From positions 5,877 through 18,394 of the forward strand of contig DCIC01000101.1 of assembly GCA_002315825.1 (NCBI GenBank): DNA of 12,518 nt. The letters are read 5' to 3'. Source of the stretch: Bacteroidales bacterium UBA1736 (GTDB taxonomy: Bacteria; Bacteroidota; Bacteroidia; Bacteroidales; UBA932). The notes beneath the pieces are model-generated. The model was given only the letters and a program-made list of their open reading frames with translations. It was not told the origin of the DNA and did no database searches. The number at the start of each line of letters is the position of its first letter. Within the stretch, counting starts at the first letter, position 1. The translations under genes were made by a program, and so were the position numbers. Below, piece after piece: positions 1 to 7,038 of the stretch.

Positions 1-599
1 GCAAGGAAATTTTGGAGAATCCTCTCTCCCACGTCTCCGCTTTTCTCCGGATGGAACTGAGTGCCATAGAAATTCTCATATTTCAGAGCAGAACTGAAAA
101 GACCGCCATAGTCCGTAGTGGCTATAGTATCGCAGCATATCCCAGGCCTGTAAGAATGAACGAAATAAAGATATGAACCCTCTTCTATATTTTTGAAAAG
201 CTTTGACGAAAGATTATTAATTCGGTTCCAACCCATATGGGGCACTTTCAGAGCATCTCCACCCGCTTGAGCGCCATCTTCGGGCTTGAAAAGCCTCACA
301 TCGGTATCAAAAAGCCCGATGCATTCAGTATCTCCCTCTTCGCTGTGACGACAGAGAATCTGCATCCCAATACAAATGCCCAGCAAGGGTTTGCGAAGCT
401 CGCGAATAGCTTGTACAAGACCGCGGTCCCTGAGATTGGCCATAGCCTCGGCAGCATTGCCCACTCCGGGGAGAAGCACTTTGTCCGCAGCGGCAAGGCA
501 GGCAGGGTCTGAGGAAAGGCAGTACTGCGCGCCAAGGCGGTGCAGCGCATTTTCCACAGAACGAAGATTCCCCACGCCGTAATCAACAATCGTAATCAT
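1..599 (-). CDS. hisH: Imidazole glycerol phosphate synthase, glutaminase subunit HisH (3' end cut by window edge)
   Basis: HisH releases ammonia from glutamine and passes it to HisF, which makes imidazole glycerol phosphate and AICAR in histidine biosynthesis. The minus-strand frame from ATG at 599 stays open to base 1 (199 codons plus two bases). It begins MITIVDYGVGNLRSVENAL, typical of HisH. The class I glutamine amidotransferase triad is visible: Cys76 in GICIGMQ, and His183 and Glu185 in QFHPEKS. The oxyanion-strand motif PGVGN is at about 44-48. HisH proteins are usually 196-205 residues and this one reaches the usual C-terminal ILQNFL, so only a few codons should be missing. Its ATG overlaps the hisB stop by four bases (ATGA), which suggests translational coupling. 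The usual downstream genes hisA, hisF and hisIE are expected beyond the left edge; that is inference. Confidence 0.96.
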   Translation of the reverse strand, partial: MITIVDYGVGNLRSVENALHRLGAQYCLSSDPACLAAADKVLLPGVGNAAEAMANLRDRGLVQAIRELRKPLLGICIGMQILCRHSEEGDTECIGLFDTDVRLFKPEDGAQAGGDALKVPHMGWNRINNLSSKLFKNIEEGSYLYFVHSYRPGICCDTIATTDYGGLFSSALKYENFYGTQFHPEKSGDVGERILQNFL

Positions 600-1660
600 A
601 GGAGGCCTTTGCTGCTTGGAAGTTCATAATTGAATGGCTCACGACGGATTGCCATCTTCAGGGCTCGTGCATAGGCCTTGAATATACTCTCAGCCAAATG
701 ATGATTGTTCTCTCCCTTGGCTTCTATGCGGAGATTGCACCTGGAGGCGCTGCAAAGAGACTGGAAGAAATGCTTGAACATCTCAGTGGGGACATCTCCA
801 ACATATTCGCGAGTAAATTCGACATCCCAGCAAAAGTCGATGCGGCCTCCAAAATCCATCAGCACCAAAGAGCGGCTCTCGTCCATAGGCAGGGCGAAGC
901 CATACCTCTCAATGCCACGTTTGTCTCCCAAAGCCTTCGCAAGGGCCTCACCAAGAGCAATCCCCACATCCTCAATGGTATGGTGCTCATCCACATCCAG
1001 ATCACCCTTGCACTCCACCTGAAGAGTAACCCCACCGTGATGAGCTATCTGATCCAGCATATGGTCAAAAAACTTCAATCCCGTATCAATGCTGCTCTGT
1101 CCCACTCTGTCAAGATCAATCATAATGCGGATAGATGTCTCGCGGGTATTTCGCACGACTTCGAATCTGCGCTCCCCGCAGCGGATACTTTCTACTATCT
1201 TCTCCCAAGTATCAGCCCCGGGGCCCAATTTATATCCCTTCGCCCCGAGATTGTCAGCAAGCTGCAGATCGGTATCGCGGTCGCCTATCACATAACTCGA
1301 CGCCATATCATACTCCCCGCTGAGATATTTGCCGAACATTCCTGTCCCTGGCTTGCGGCAAGGGGACCCGTCCTGGACAAAATGTCTGTCTATCAAGAAA
1401 TCGTCAAACACCACTCCTTCCCCCTTGAGAGTCTCCAGCATCTTGTTTTGGACCGGCCAGAAGTCCTCCTCAGGGAAGGAAGCCGTACCGAGACCATCCT
1501 GATTGGTGGCAAGTACAAGTTCAAAGTCCAGTTGGCTGAGACTCTTGAGCGCGCTGATGGCCCCGGGGACAAAACTCATCTTCTCTAGCGAATCGACCTG
1601 TTCGTCCTGCGGCTCACGAATGATAGTGCCGTCACGGTCAACAAATATCACCTTTTTCAT
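596..1660 (-). CDS. hisB: Bifunctional histidinol-phosphatase / imidazoleglycerol-phosphate dehydratase HisB
   Basis: This protein catalyses two steps of histidine synthesis: dehydration of imidazole glycerol phosphate and dephosphorylation of histidinol phosphate. Its 354 residues match the E. coli-type fusion (355). Residues 1-165 are the HAD phosphatase, with the DxD nucleophile pair in VDRDGT (Asp8, Asp10), the TNQ motif at 52-54, and GDRDTD at 126-131. Residues about 170-340 are the dehydratase, with metal-binding motifs FFDHMLDQIAHHGG (197-210), DEHHTIED (224-231) and HHLAES (320-325). The phosphatase zinc loop is altered: the positions of E. coli Cys93, His95, Cys101 and Cys103 are Asp91, His93, Ser99 and Cys101. 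It overlaps the preceding hisDC gene and the following hisH by four bases each (ATGA). Catalytic residues look intact, so I expect both activities. Confidence 0.97.
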   Translation of the reverse strand: MKKVIFVDRDGTIIREPQDEQVDSLEKMSFVPGAISALKSLSQLDFELVLATNQDGLGTASFPEEDFWPVQNKMLETLKGEGVVFDDFLIDRHFVQDGSPCRKPGTGMFGKYLSGEYDMASSYVIGDRDTDLQLADNLGAKGYKLGPGADTWEKIVESIRCGERRFEVVRNTRETSIRIMIDLDRVGQSSIDTGLKFFDHMLDQIAHHGGVTLQVECKGDLDVDEHHTIEDVGIALGEALAKALGDKRGIERYGFALPMDESRSLVLMDFGGRIDFCWDVEFTREYVGDVPTEMFKHFFQSLCSASRCNLRIEAKGENNHHLAESIFKAYARALKMAIRREPFNYELPSSKGLL

Positions 1661-3975
1661 AACTGACGAATCAATTTCAACAATTTGTCATTTTCTTCAG
1701 GAGTACCCACGGTAATCCTCAGACACCCTTTGCAACCCTGTACGGAGTTGCGGTTACGGACAATCACTCCATTGTCCACTAAATACTTATACATCCCATT
1801 GGGGTCATCCACCCTTATTAAGACAAAGTTTGCATCGCTGGGCTTCACTTCACGAACTGAAGCAATCTTTCCAAGCTCGGAAGAGAGCCGGGAGCGCTCG
1901 GAGATTATGCTCTCCACATCCTTCGCAAAATCATATTCAAGTATTTCAAGGCACTTCTCAATTGCGGCGCAACTTACATTGTACGGGTATTTGACTTTAG
2001 TGAATATATCTATTATCTCACGGCTGGCAAAAGCGAGACCAATACGCAGACCGGCCATAGCACGAGCCTTGGACATTGTCTGAAGGACTATGACATTCTC
2101 AAGGCCGCAGCCCGCAAGGGTTCCCTTCTGAGAAAAGTCAATATAAGCCTCATCAACCACCACAATCCCTCTGAAACGACGAGCCACATCGAGGATCTGA
2201 TCCCTTGGGAATGCATTGCCGGTGGGATTGTTCGGAGAGCAGATGAAGATGGCCTTGGTCAGGCCATCCGCTGCCGATAGAAGCTTATCTGTATCCAAAG
2301 TGTAATCCTCATTCAAAGCCACGGGACGATACTCCACCCCATTGATATCGGCAGCCACCTTATACATACCGTATGTGGGAGCCATTGCCACCACATTATC
2401 GCGGCCTGGATTACAGAATATCCGGTATATCAAATCTATCGCCTCATCACTTCCGTTACCGACAAAAATCTCGGATTCAGGGACTCCCTTGATAGCGGAC
2501 ACTTTTTCCTTCAATGCCCTCTGGCGCGGATCGGGATATCTGTTGACCCCATTTTCATAAGGGTTTTCATTGGCGTCAAGCATCACCGTCGATTTGCCGT
2601 CAAACTCATCCCTTGCGCAGGAATAAGGTTCGAGAGCCTTTATATTTTCTCTGAGGAGCGAAGATATGAGACCTTCTTCACTCTCTTTGCGAGGTCCCAC
2701 GCAAGCCATCCTCACTCGCACCGCCTCAGCGTGGGCCTGAAGACCTTCGGCCTGAGCCATCTGCACAATAGTGTCCGAGAGCCGTCCAAGGCCTTCCGCT
2801 GTTATCTTCTGAAGTGTCATCTTACGTATGAAACTGTCTATATTGACCCCACTGCAAGAACGTGCCCAGGCAGAAGTCGGCAAAGTATGGTTTGTACCCG
2901 AAGCGTAATCTCCGGCACTCTCCGGAGTGTAGCCGCCGATGAAAACACTTCCCGCCGCATTGATACTCTCTGCAATCTCATCCGCATCTCTCATCGAGAT
3001 TATCAGATGCTCAGGAGCATAATAATCAGCAAACTCAAGGAGTGTCTGTTTGTCGGGCAGCACTATGAGGCGGCTTCCGGAAAGAGACCCTTCCACCATC
3101 TCACGTCGTCTGAGGAGGCTTGCCTGCCTTTCCACCTCATCAGATACTTTGCGTGCAAAAGCCTCATCCAGACAAAGCAGTATCGCCTGGCTGTCACGGC
3201 CGTGCTCTGCTTGTGAGAGCAGATCCGCTGCGACGAATGCGGGGTTGGCTGAGTCATCTGCAAGGACCATCACCTCAGAAGGTCCGGCCGGCATATCAAT
3301 GGATGTATTCACCCCGCTTACAATCTGCTTTGCAGTAGTTACATAACGGTTGCCCGGACCGAATATCTTATCCACTTTCGGAATGCTCCCGGTCCCATAT
3401 GCCATAGCGGCTATCGCCTGAGCGCCACCGATTTTCCAGATATCCGCGATACCGCATTTCTGGGCGCTGTAGAGCAGTTCAGGGCAAAGCTTTCCATTCT
3501 TTGGCGCAGGGGTGCAGAGTATGCGCCTGGGGCAAGCGGCTATCAGGGAGGGCACACCCAACATAAGGACAGTTGAGAAAAGGGGAGCCGTGCCGCCGGG
3601 GATATAAAGTCCGACGCGTCCGATGGGTACCGGCTTCTGGATACAGGTCACACCCGGAGCGGTCGAAACTGTTATGCGCCCGGGCATCTGCGCTTTATGG
3701 AATGTATATATATTGTCAAAAGCCGTATCTATAGCCTTGCGTACATCCCCTCCGATAGTACGCTTTGCCTCTTCAAATTCGGCCTCAGTCACTTTGAATC
3801 CGCCTTCAAAGGGATCGCCGATTTCCCTGCAGATTTCCTCAAGAGCCCGGTCCCCGCCCTTCCTGACTCTGTCAATAATATCGCGGACTCTTCTCTCAAT
3901 CTCAGGATTGTCATTTGTAATACGCTCGGCAAGCGAAGCCCACTTGTCCCGCGAAGGATTTATGATAATTTCCAT
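1657..3975 (-). CDS. hisDC: Fused histidinol dehydrogenase (HisD) - histidinol-phosphate aminotransferase (HisC)
   Basis: One 772-residue frame encodes two enzymes of the pathway. Residues 1-about 428 are a full HisD, the zinc enzyme oxidising histidinol to histidine with two NAD+. Zinc ligands Gln255, His258, Asp356 and His415 and the catalytic pair Glu322-His323 (YYAPEHLII) all align with E. coli HisD. Residues about 436-772 are a full HisC, the PLP enzyme converting imidazole acetol phosphate to histidinol phosphate, with the start motif ALEPYSCARDEF, SPNNPTGN (580-587), VVVDEAYIDF and the PLP lysine Lys636 in QTMSKARAMAGLRIG. The linker is only about ten residues (GPRKESEEG). No stop codon separates the domains, although Met423 near the junction could serve as an internal start. 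The order D then C is the common neighbouring gene order, so loss of the hisD stop explains the fusion. The start codon shares one base with the hisG stop (TGATG). A sequencing error that joined two genes is possible but needs no correction to read through. Confidence 0.95.
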   Translation of the reverse strand: MEIIINPSRDKWASLAERITNDNPEIERRVRDIIDRVRKGGDRALEEICREIGDPFEGGFKVTEAEFEEAKRTIGGDVRKAIDTAFDNIYTFHKAQMPGRITVSTAPGVTCIQKPVPIGRVGLYIPGGTAPLFSTVLMLGVPSLIAACPRRILCTPAPKNGKLCPELLYSAQKCGIADIWKIGGAQAIAAMAYGTGSIPKVDKIFGPGNRYVTTAKQIVSGVNTSIDMPAGPSEVMVLADDSANPAFVAADLLSQAEHGRDSQAILLCLDEAFARKVSDEVERQASLLRRREMVEGSLSGSRLIVLPDKQTLLEFADYYAPEHLIISMRDADEIAESINAAGSVFIGGYTPESAGDYASGTNHTLPTSAWARSCSGVNIDSFIRKMTLQKITAEGLGRLSDTIVQMAQAEGLQAHAEAVRVRMACVGPRKESEEGLISSLLRENIKALEPYSCARDEFDGKSTVMLDANENPYENGVNRYPDPRQRALKEKVSAIKGVPESEIFVGNGSDEAIDLIYRIFCNPGRDNVVAMAPTYGMYKVAADINGVEYRPVALNEDYTLDTDKLLSAADGLTKAIFICSPNNPTGNAFPRDQILDVARRFRGIVVVDEAYIDFSQKGTLAGCGLENVIVLQTMSKARAMAGLRIGLAFASREIIDIFTKVKYPYNVSCAAIEKCLEILEYDFAKDVESIISERSRLSSELGKIASVREVKPSDANFVLIRVDDPNGMYKYLVDNGVIVRNRNSVQGCKGCLRITVGTPEENDKLLKLIRQL

Positions 3976-4826
3976 CAGATAATGATTTTGTCCAGATCAA
4001 TAACAAGAATGCCTTCTGCTCCGATGGCCTTGAGTTGTTTGATTTTTTCCCACAGGGTGGATTCATCGACAACAGAGTGCAGTGAGCACCACCCTTTAGA
4101 GGCCAATGGCATAATGGTCGGGCTGCGCATCGAAGGGAGTATCTTGAGAGCTTCGTCAAGAGATGCGTCAGGCAAGTTCATCAGCAGATATTTCTTTCCG
4201 CGGCTCATAATGCTCGACTCAATGCGGAACAACAGTTCATCCAGCACAGCCCTCTCGTGCGCGTCAAGATTGCGGTTCGCAATCAGCACTGCTTCAGACT
4301 CAAAGACTTTCTCAACCTCAACTAAACCATTGGATACCAATGTGCTGCCTGATGATACTATATCGAAAATGGCCTCCGCGATACCGGCGGCCGGAGCAAT
4401 TTCAACCGACCCGGTAATAACCTCAATCTTCGCATCGATGCCTTTCTCCTTCAGGAATGCAGAGAGGATATTGGGATAAGAAGTGGCTATCCTCTTTCCA
4501 TTGAAATATTCCAGCCCAACGTATTCGACATTTTTCGGCACAGCCAGACTTATGCGGCAGTTCCCGAAACCAAGTTTTGATACGACCTGCACATCGGCGC
4601 CTTTTTCCTCGACCTCATTCAGGCCCACAATTCCAAGGCCTGCGGTACCGGTAGCCACCAGTTGCGGGATATCGTCATCACGCATATACAGAGCCTCGAT
4701 ATCAAAGTTCTTCGCCTTTGAAAGGAATTTGCGTTTGGGGTCATCCAACTTGATTCCGATGCTCTGCAGCAGTTCCAGACTTTCTTCATTCAGTCTGCCT
4801 TTTGATTGAAGTGCTATTTTCAACAT
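3975..4826 (-). CDS. hisG: ATP phosphoribosyltransferase HisG, long form
   Basis: HisG joins ATP and PRPP, the first and committed step of histidine synthesis. The 283-residue length and a C-terminal domain from about 208 to 283 mark the long, self-sufficient form that carries a histidine-inhibition (ACT-like) domain and needs no HisZ. The N-terminal MLKIALQSKGRLNEESLELL is typical. The PRPP/phosphate-binding stretch is at 139-162, with GSVEIAPAAGIAEA, Asp155 and SSGSTL. It is the first gene of the operon. The start at 4826 fits the family alignment; no Shine-Dalgarno sequence is visible and an AT-rich stretch precedes the ATG, as is usual in Bacteroidota. The upstream leader with a His-rich peptide and terminator (4848-4954) indicates transcriptional attenuation by histidine supply in addition to feedback inhibition. 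Confidence 0.97.
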   Translation of the reverse strand: MLKIALQSKGRLNEESLELLQSIGIKLDDPKRKFLSKAKNFDIEALYMRDDDIPQLVATGTAGLGIVGLNEVEEKGADVQVVSKLGFGNCRISLAVPKNVEYVGLEYFNGKRIATSYPNILSAFLKEKGIDAKIEVITGSVEIAPAAGIAEAIFDIVSSGSTLVSNGLVEVEKVFESEAVLIANRNLDAHERAVLDELLFRIESSIMSRGKKYLLMNLPDASLDEALKILPSMRSPTIMPLASKGWCSLHSVVDESTLWEKIKQLKAIGAEGILVIDLDKIII

Positions 4827-4847
4827 AATTTCAGTTTATTTTTCAGC

Positions 4848-4877
4848 AAAAAGGCTCGCCGTGTTGGGGCAAGCCTT
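4848..4877 (-). terminator. Intrinsic terminator of the his attenuator
   Basis: On the minus strand AAGGCTTGCC (4877-4868) pairs with GGCGAGCCTT (4860-4851) to give a 10-base-pair stem with one G-U pair and a 7-base loop, followed by three further T residues (a run of five Ts counting the stem end). It lies between the leader peptide and hisG, pointing at hisG, which is where an attenuator terminator belongs. The T tract is short, so termination may be incomplete. Confidence 0.83.
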
Positions 4878-4924
4878 GGTATCTGATTCTAAAGTCATAA
4901 TCAACTCGACAAATATGCTCACCC
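4867..4924 (-). promoter_or_regulatory. Candidate antiterminator pairing of the his leader
   Basis: GGGTGAGC (4924-4917), which contains the last sense codon and the stop of the leader peptide, can pair over eight positions (two of them G-U) with GCTTGCCC (4874-4867). The second strand is most of the 5' arm of the terminator, so the two structures exclude each other. A ribosome stalled on the His codons (4940-4951) would leave GGGTGAGC free; one at the stop codon would cover it. Other competing helices exist: GTCATA (4936-4931) with TATGAC (4899-4894), and CCTTG plus CTGATT (4940-4936 and 4930-4925) with AATCAG plus CAAGG (4888-4883 and 4878-4874). Which one dominates needs folding and comparison among relatives. 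Confidence 0.65.
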
Positions 4925-4954
4925 AATCAGTATGACAAGGTGATGATGATGCAT
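4919..4954 (-). CDS. hisL: his operon leader peptide (MHHHHLVILIG)
   Basis: An 11-codon frame starts at ATG 4954-4952, is followed at once by CAT CAT CAT CAC, and ends at TGA (4921-4919). Four consecutive histidines in a tiny frame just upstream of a terminator and hisG are the hallmark of a histidine attenuation leader, analogous in logic to enterobacterial HisL (seven His) but unrelated in the rest of its sequence. It starts about 24 bases after the predicted transcription start. No Shine-Dalgarno sequence is seen; the upstream bases are A-rich (GATAAAAAACAGCGAAAAT). The peptide most likely has no function apart from being translated. Confidence 0.86.
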   Translation of the reverse strand: MHHHHLVILIG

Positions 4955-4984
4955 ATTTTCGCTGTTTTTTATCATATCTGCATG

Positions 4985-5015
4985 CAAAATTATAATTTTC
5001 CACACAAAGTACAAA
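4985..5015 (-). promoter_or_regulatory. Promoter of the his operon (Bacteroides type)
   Basis: On the minus strand TAATTTTG (4992-4985) matches the Bacteroides -7 consensus TAnnTTTG exactly. TTTG (5015-5012) lies 19 bases upstream and supplies the -33 TTG. Transcription would start near 4978, giving a leader of about 150 bases that contains the His peptide and the attenuator. Confidence 0.75.
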
Positions 5016-5036
5016 GAAAACTTCAAAAACATATTA

Positions 5037-5044
5037 TAACTTTG
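5037..5044 (+). promoter_or_regulatory. Promoter -7 box for the SSS transporter
   Basis: TAACTTTG matches the Bacteroides -7 consensus TAnnTTTG. No good -33 TTG is seen 19-21 bases upstream, so strength is uncertain. The predicted start near 5051 leaves an AT-rich leader of about 50 bases before the ATG at 5101. The box is 45 bases from the divergent his -7 box. Confidence 0.6.
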
Positions 5045-5100
5045 CATCAAGTAAAGCGAAAATAGTCTCTATTTGAGATTTACAAAATCAAATTATCTCT

Positions 5101-7029
5101 ATGAATATACTTCAACAGATTTCTCAGGCAGGTTTCCAAACCGTTGACTTAATAATAGTGCTCTGCTACCTCGCGCTACTGATTATTATAGGTATCGTAA
5201 TGGGAAGCAAGAACAAGGGAGAAGAACAAAGCGCAAACGACTATTTCCTCGCCGGCAACACACTGACCTGGTGGGCTGTGGGCGCATCACTTATTGCAGC
5301 CAACATTTCCGCTGAGCAGTTTATTGGAATGTCCGGCACCAGCTACGCGGACGGTATCTCAATCGCCACCTATGAGCTTTTTGCAGCGGCTTCAATCGTC
5401 ATAGTGGGCAAATTCCTGCTTCCGGCGATGTTGAAACAGAAGGTCCTGACCATCCCCCAATTCCTTCGCCAGCGCTTCAACGATGGAGTAGGTCTCGCAT
5501 TCTCCATTCTCTGGCTGTTCCTCTACGTATTCATCAACCTCACTTCCGTCGCTTGGCTCGGAGCTCTCGCAATTGAGCAAATACTCGGACTTCAGGGCGC
5601 AACGCTCGTTTGGGGCGAATTCACGATATCGCTCAGGATGATTATCATTCTGGCGCTTTATTTAATCGCCTGCATCTATTCCCTTTACGGAGGAATGGCT
5701 TCCGTAGCCTGGACTGATGTACTTCAGGTGACTTTCCTTGTGGGAGGCGGACTTGTGACCGCATTCTTCGCATTGAGAGCCGTAGGTGGAGGGGAAGGCG
5801 CCTTCGCCGGTTTGCAGACTCTTTTCGTCGACCTCACTAGCGGAGAGCATTTAAATGACAGCCACCTCCACCTCATCATACGGCAGAGCCAGGATCCCAG
5901 CGCATTCGCCAATGTTCCAGGAATAGCAGCGATTGTCGGAGCCATCTGGCTGAGCAACTTGGGTTACTGGGGATTCAACCAGTACATCATTCAGAAAGGT
6001 CTGGCCGCAAAGAGTGTCAAAGAAGCCCAGAAAGGTCTTCTCTTTGCCGTCGCTCTGAAGATCATGATCCCCTTCATCGTTGTAATCCCCGGTGTCTGTG
6101 CCTATTATTTCTCGATTCACCCGGAAATGTTCCCCAATCTCAAAGGATCCATCGAGGTCGCTGACGATGCTTATCCCTGGCTCGTACGCAACTTTACGCC
6201 CGTAGGGATAAAGGGGCTCACATTCGCCGCTCTCGCAGCCGCAATCATTTCTTCTCTCGCTTCTATGTTCAACAGCACATCTATGCTGTTTACAATGGAT
6301 ATCTACAAGAAATACATCAACAAGGAGGCTTCCGACAAAAAGCTTGTCAGTGTCGGACGAATTGTTTACGTTTCCGCCTTCATCCTTGCCTTTATCGCAG
6401 TGAAACCTCTTCTCGGCGGACTCGATCAAGCATTCCAGTACATTCAGGAGTACTCCGGTTTCATCTATCCCGGTGTAGTCGTAGTATTCGGTCTCGGACT
6501 TCTTTGGAAGAGGGCATCAGGCAAGGCTGCAGTGTGGACAGCAATAGCCACCATTCCTCTGGGAGCAATATTCAAGATTTGCCTTGGGGATGTACCTTTC
6601 CTGCTCCGTCAGGGATATATCTTTATGATCCTCCTTGCTATGTTTGTCAGCATTTCTCTGCTTGATACATCCAAGAGTGAAGCCTGTCAGCTTCCTTGCG
6701 AGCAGGACAGAAAGACTATGCTCAAATGGGCAAAGATTCTCACTTTCGCAGGACTGTTCTTCTTTATTGTCGCTACAGTTGTGGTTGCAATGGGAGATTC
6801 CACTGCGTGGACAGCATATCTCAACGACATCGCATTCCAGGCATTCTTCTTCTTTGGAATATTTGTCGCTTGCTCCGCAATATGGCTCTATAGCAATTCC
6901 AACGACAAATTACGTGACGAGAAAGCTATACCCGTGGACATTTCTCTGTTCAGCACAAGTAGAAGCTACAATGTCTGCGCAATATTGCTTTATCTAGTCA
7001 TTGCTGCCCTCTATGTCATCCTCTGGTAA
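5101..7029 (+). CDS. Sodium/sugar symporter of the SSS family, vSGLT-like
   Basis: An inner-membrane symporter of 642 residues, probably with 14 helices in the LeuT fold, that couples Na+ entry to solute uptake. It resembles Vibrio parahaemolyticus vSGLT closely, as in SLIAANISAEQFIGMSG (63-79) and NLGYWGFNQYIIQKGLAAKS (286-305). The galactose-site residues of vSGLT all have counterparts: Gln73, Glu92, Asn286, Tyr289, Trp290, Lys320 and Gln449. So do the Na2-site residues Ala66, Ile69, Ala381, Ser384 and Ser385. I infer a hexose substrate such as galactose or glucose, but no sugar enzymes lie next to it, so this rests on residues only. The gene is alone on its strand, has its own -7 box, diverges from the his operon and converges on murF with nine bases between stop codons. 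The start at 5101 fits the usual short N-terminus before helix 1. Confidence 0.92.
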   Translation: MNILQQISQAGFQTVDLIIVLCYLALLIIIGIVMGSKNKGEEQSANDYFLAGNTLTWWAVGASLIAANISAEQFIGMSGTSYADGISIATYELFAAASIVIVGKFLLPAMLKQKVLTIPQFLRQRFNDGVGLAFSILWLFLYVFINLTSVAWLGALAIEQILGLQGATLVWGEFTISLRMIIILALYLIACIYSLYGGMASVAWTDVLQVTFLVGGGLVTAFFALRAVGGGEGAFAGLQTLFVDLTSGEHLNDSHLHLIIRQSQDPSAFANVPGIAAIVGAIWLSNLGYWGFNQYIIQKGLAAKSVKEAQKGLLFAVALKIMIPFIVVIPGVCAYYFSIHPEMFPNLKGSIEVADDAYPWLVRNFTPVGIKGLTFAALAAAIISSLASMFNSTSMLFTMDIYKKYINKEASDKKLVSVGRIVYVSAFILAFIAVKPLLGGLDQAFQYIQEYSGFIYPGVVVVFGLGLLWKRASGKAAVWTAIATIPLGAIFKICLGDVPFLLRQGYIFMILLAMFVSISLLDTSKSEACQLPCEQDRKTMLKWAKILTFAGLFFFIVATVVVAMGDSTAWTAYLNDIAFQAFFFFGIFVACSAIWLYSNSNDKLRDEKAIPVDISLFSTSRSYNVCAILLYLVIAALYVILW

Positions 7030-7038
7030 GATTGATAT

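Noticed and set aside
698..1588. Long plus-strand open frame opposite hisB (296 codons)
   Set aside because: It lies antisense to a gene with intact catalytic motifs, shows no recognisable domain, and its composition is that of a reverse-strand shadow.
3697..4479. Plus-strand open frame of 260 codons across hisD and hisG
   Set aside because: It spans the border of two well-supported genes on the other strand and has no family signature.
5064..5100. Small hairpins before the transporter start (AATAG/CTATT and GAGAT/ATCTC)
   Set aside because: Stems of five AT-rich pairs are expected by chance in such sequence, and nothing resembles a known riboswitch.
5851..6429. Minus-strand open frame of 192 codons inside the transporter gene
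   Set aside because: Acidic, repetitive product made by reading membrane-helix codons backwards; the sense gene is unambiguous.
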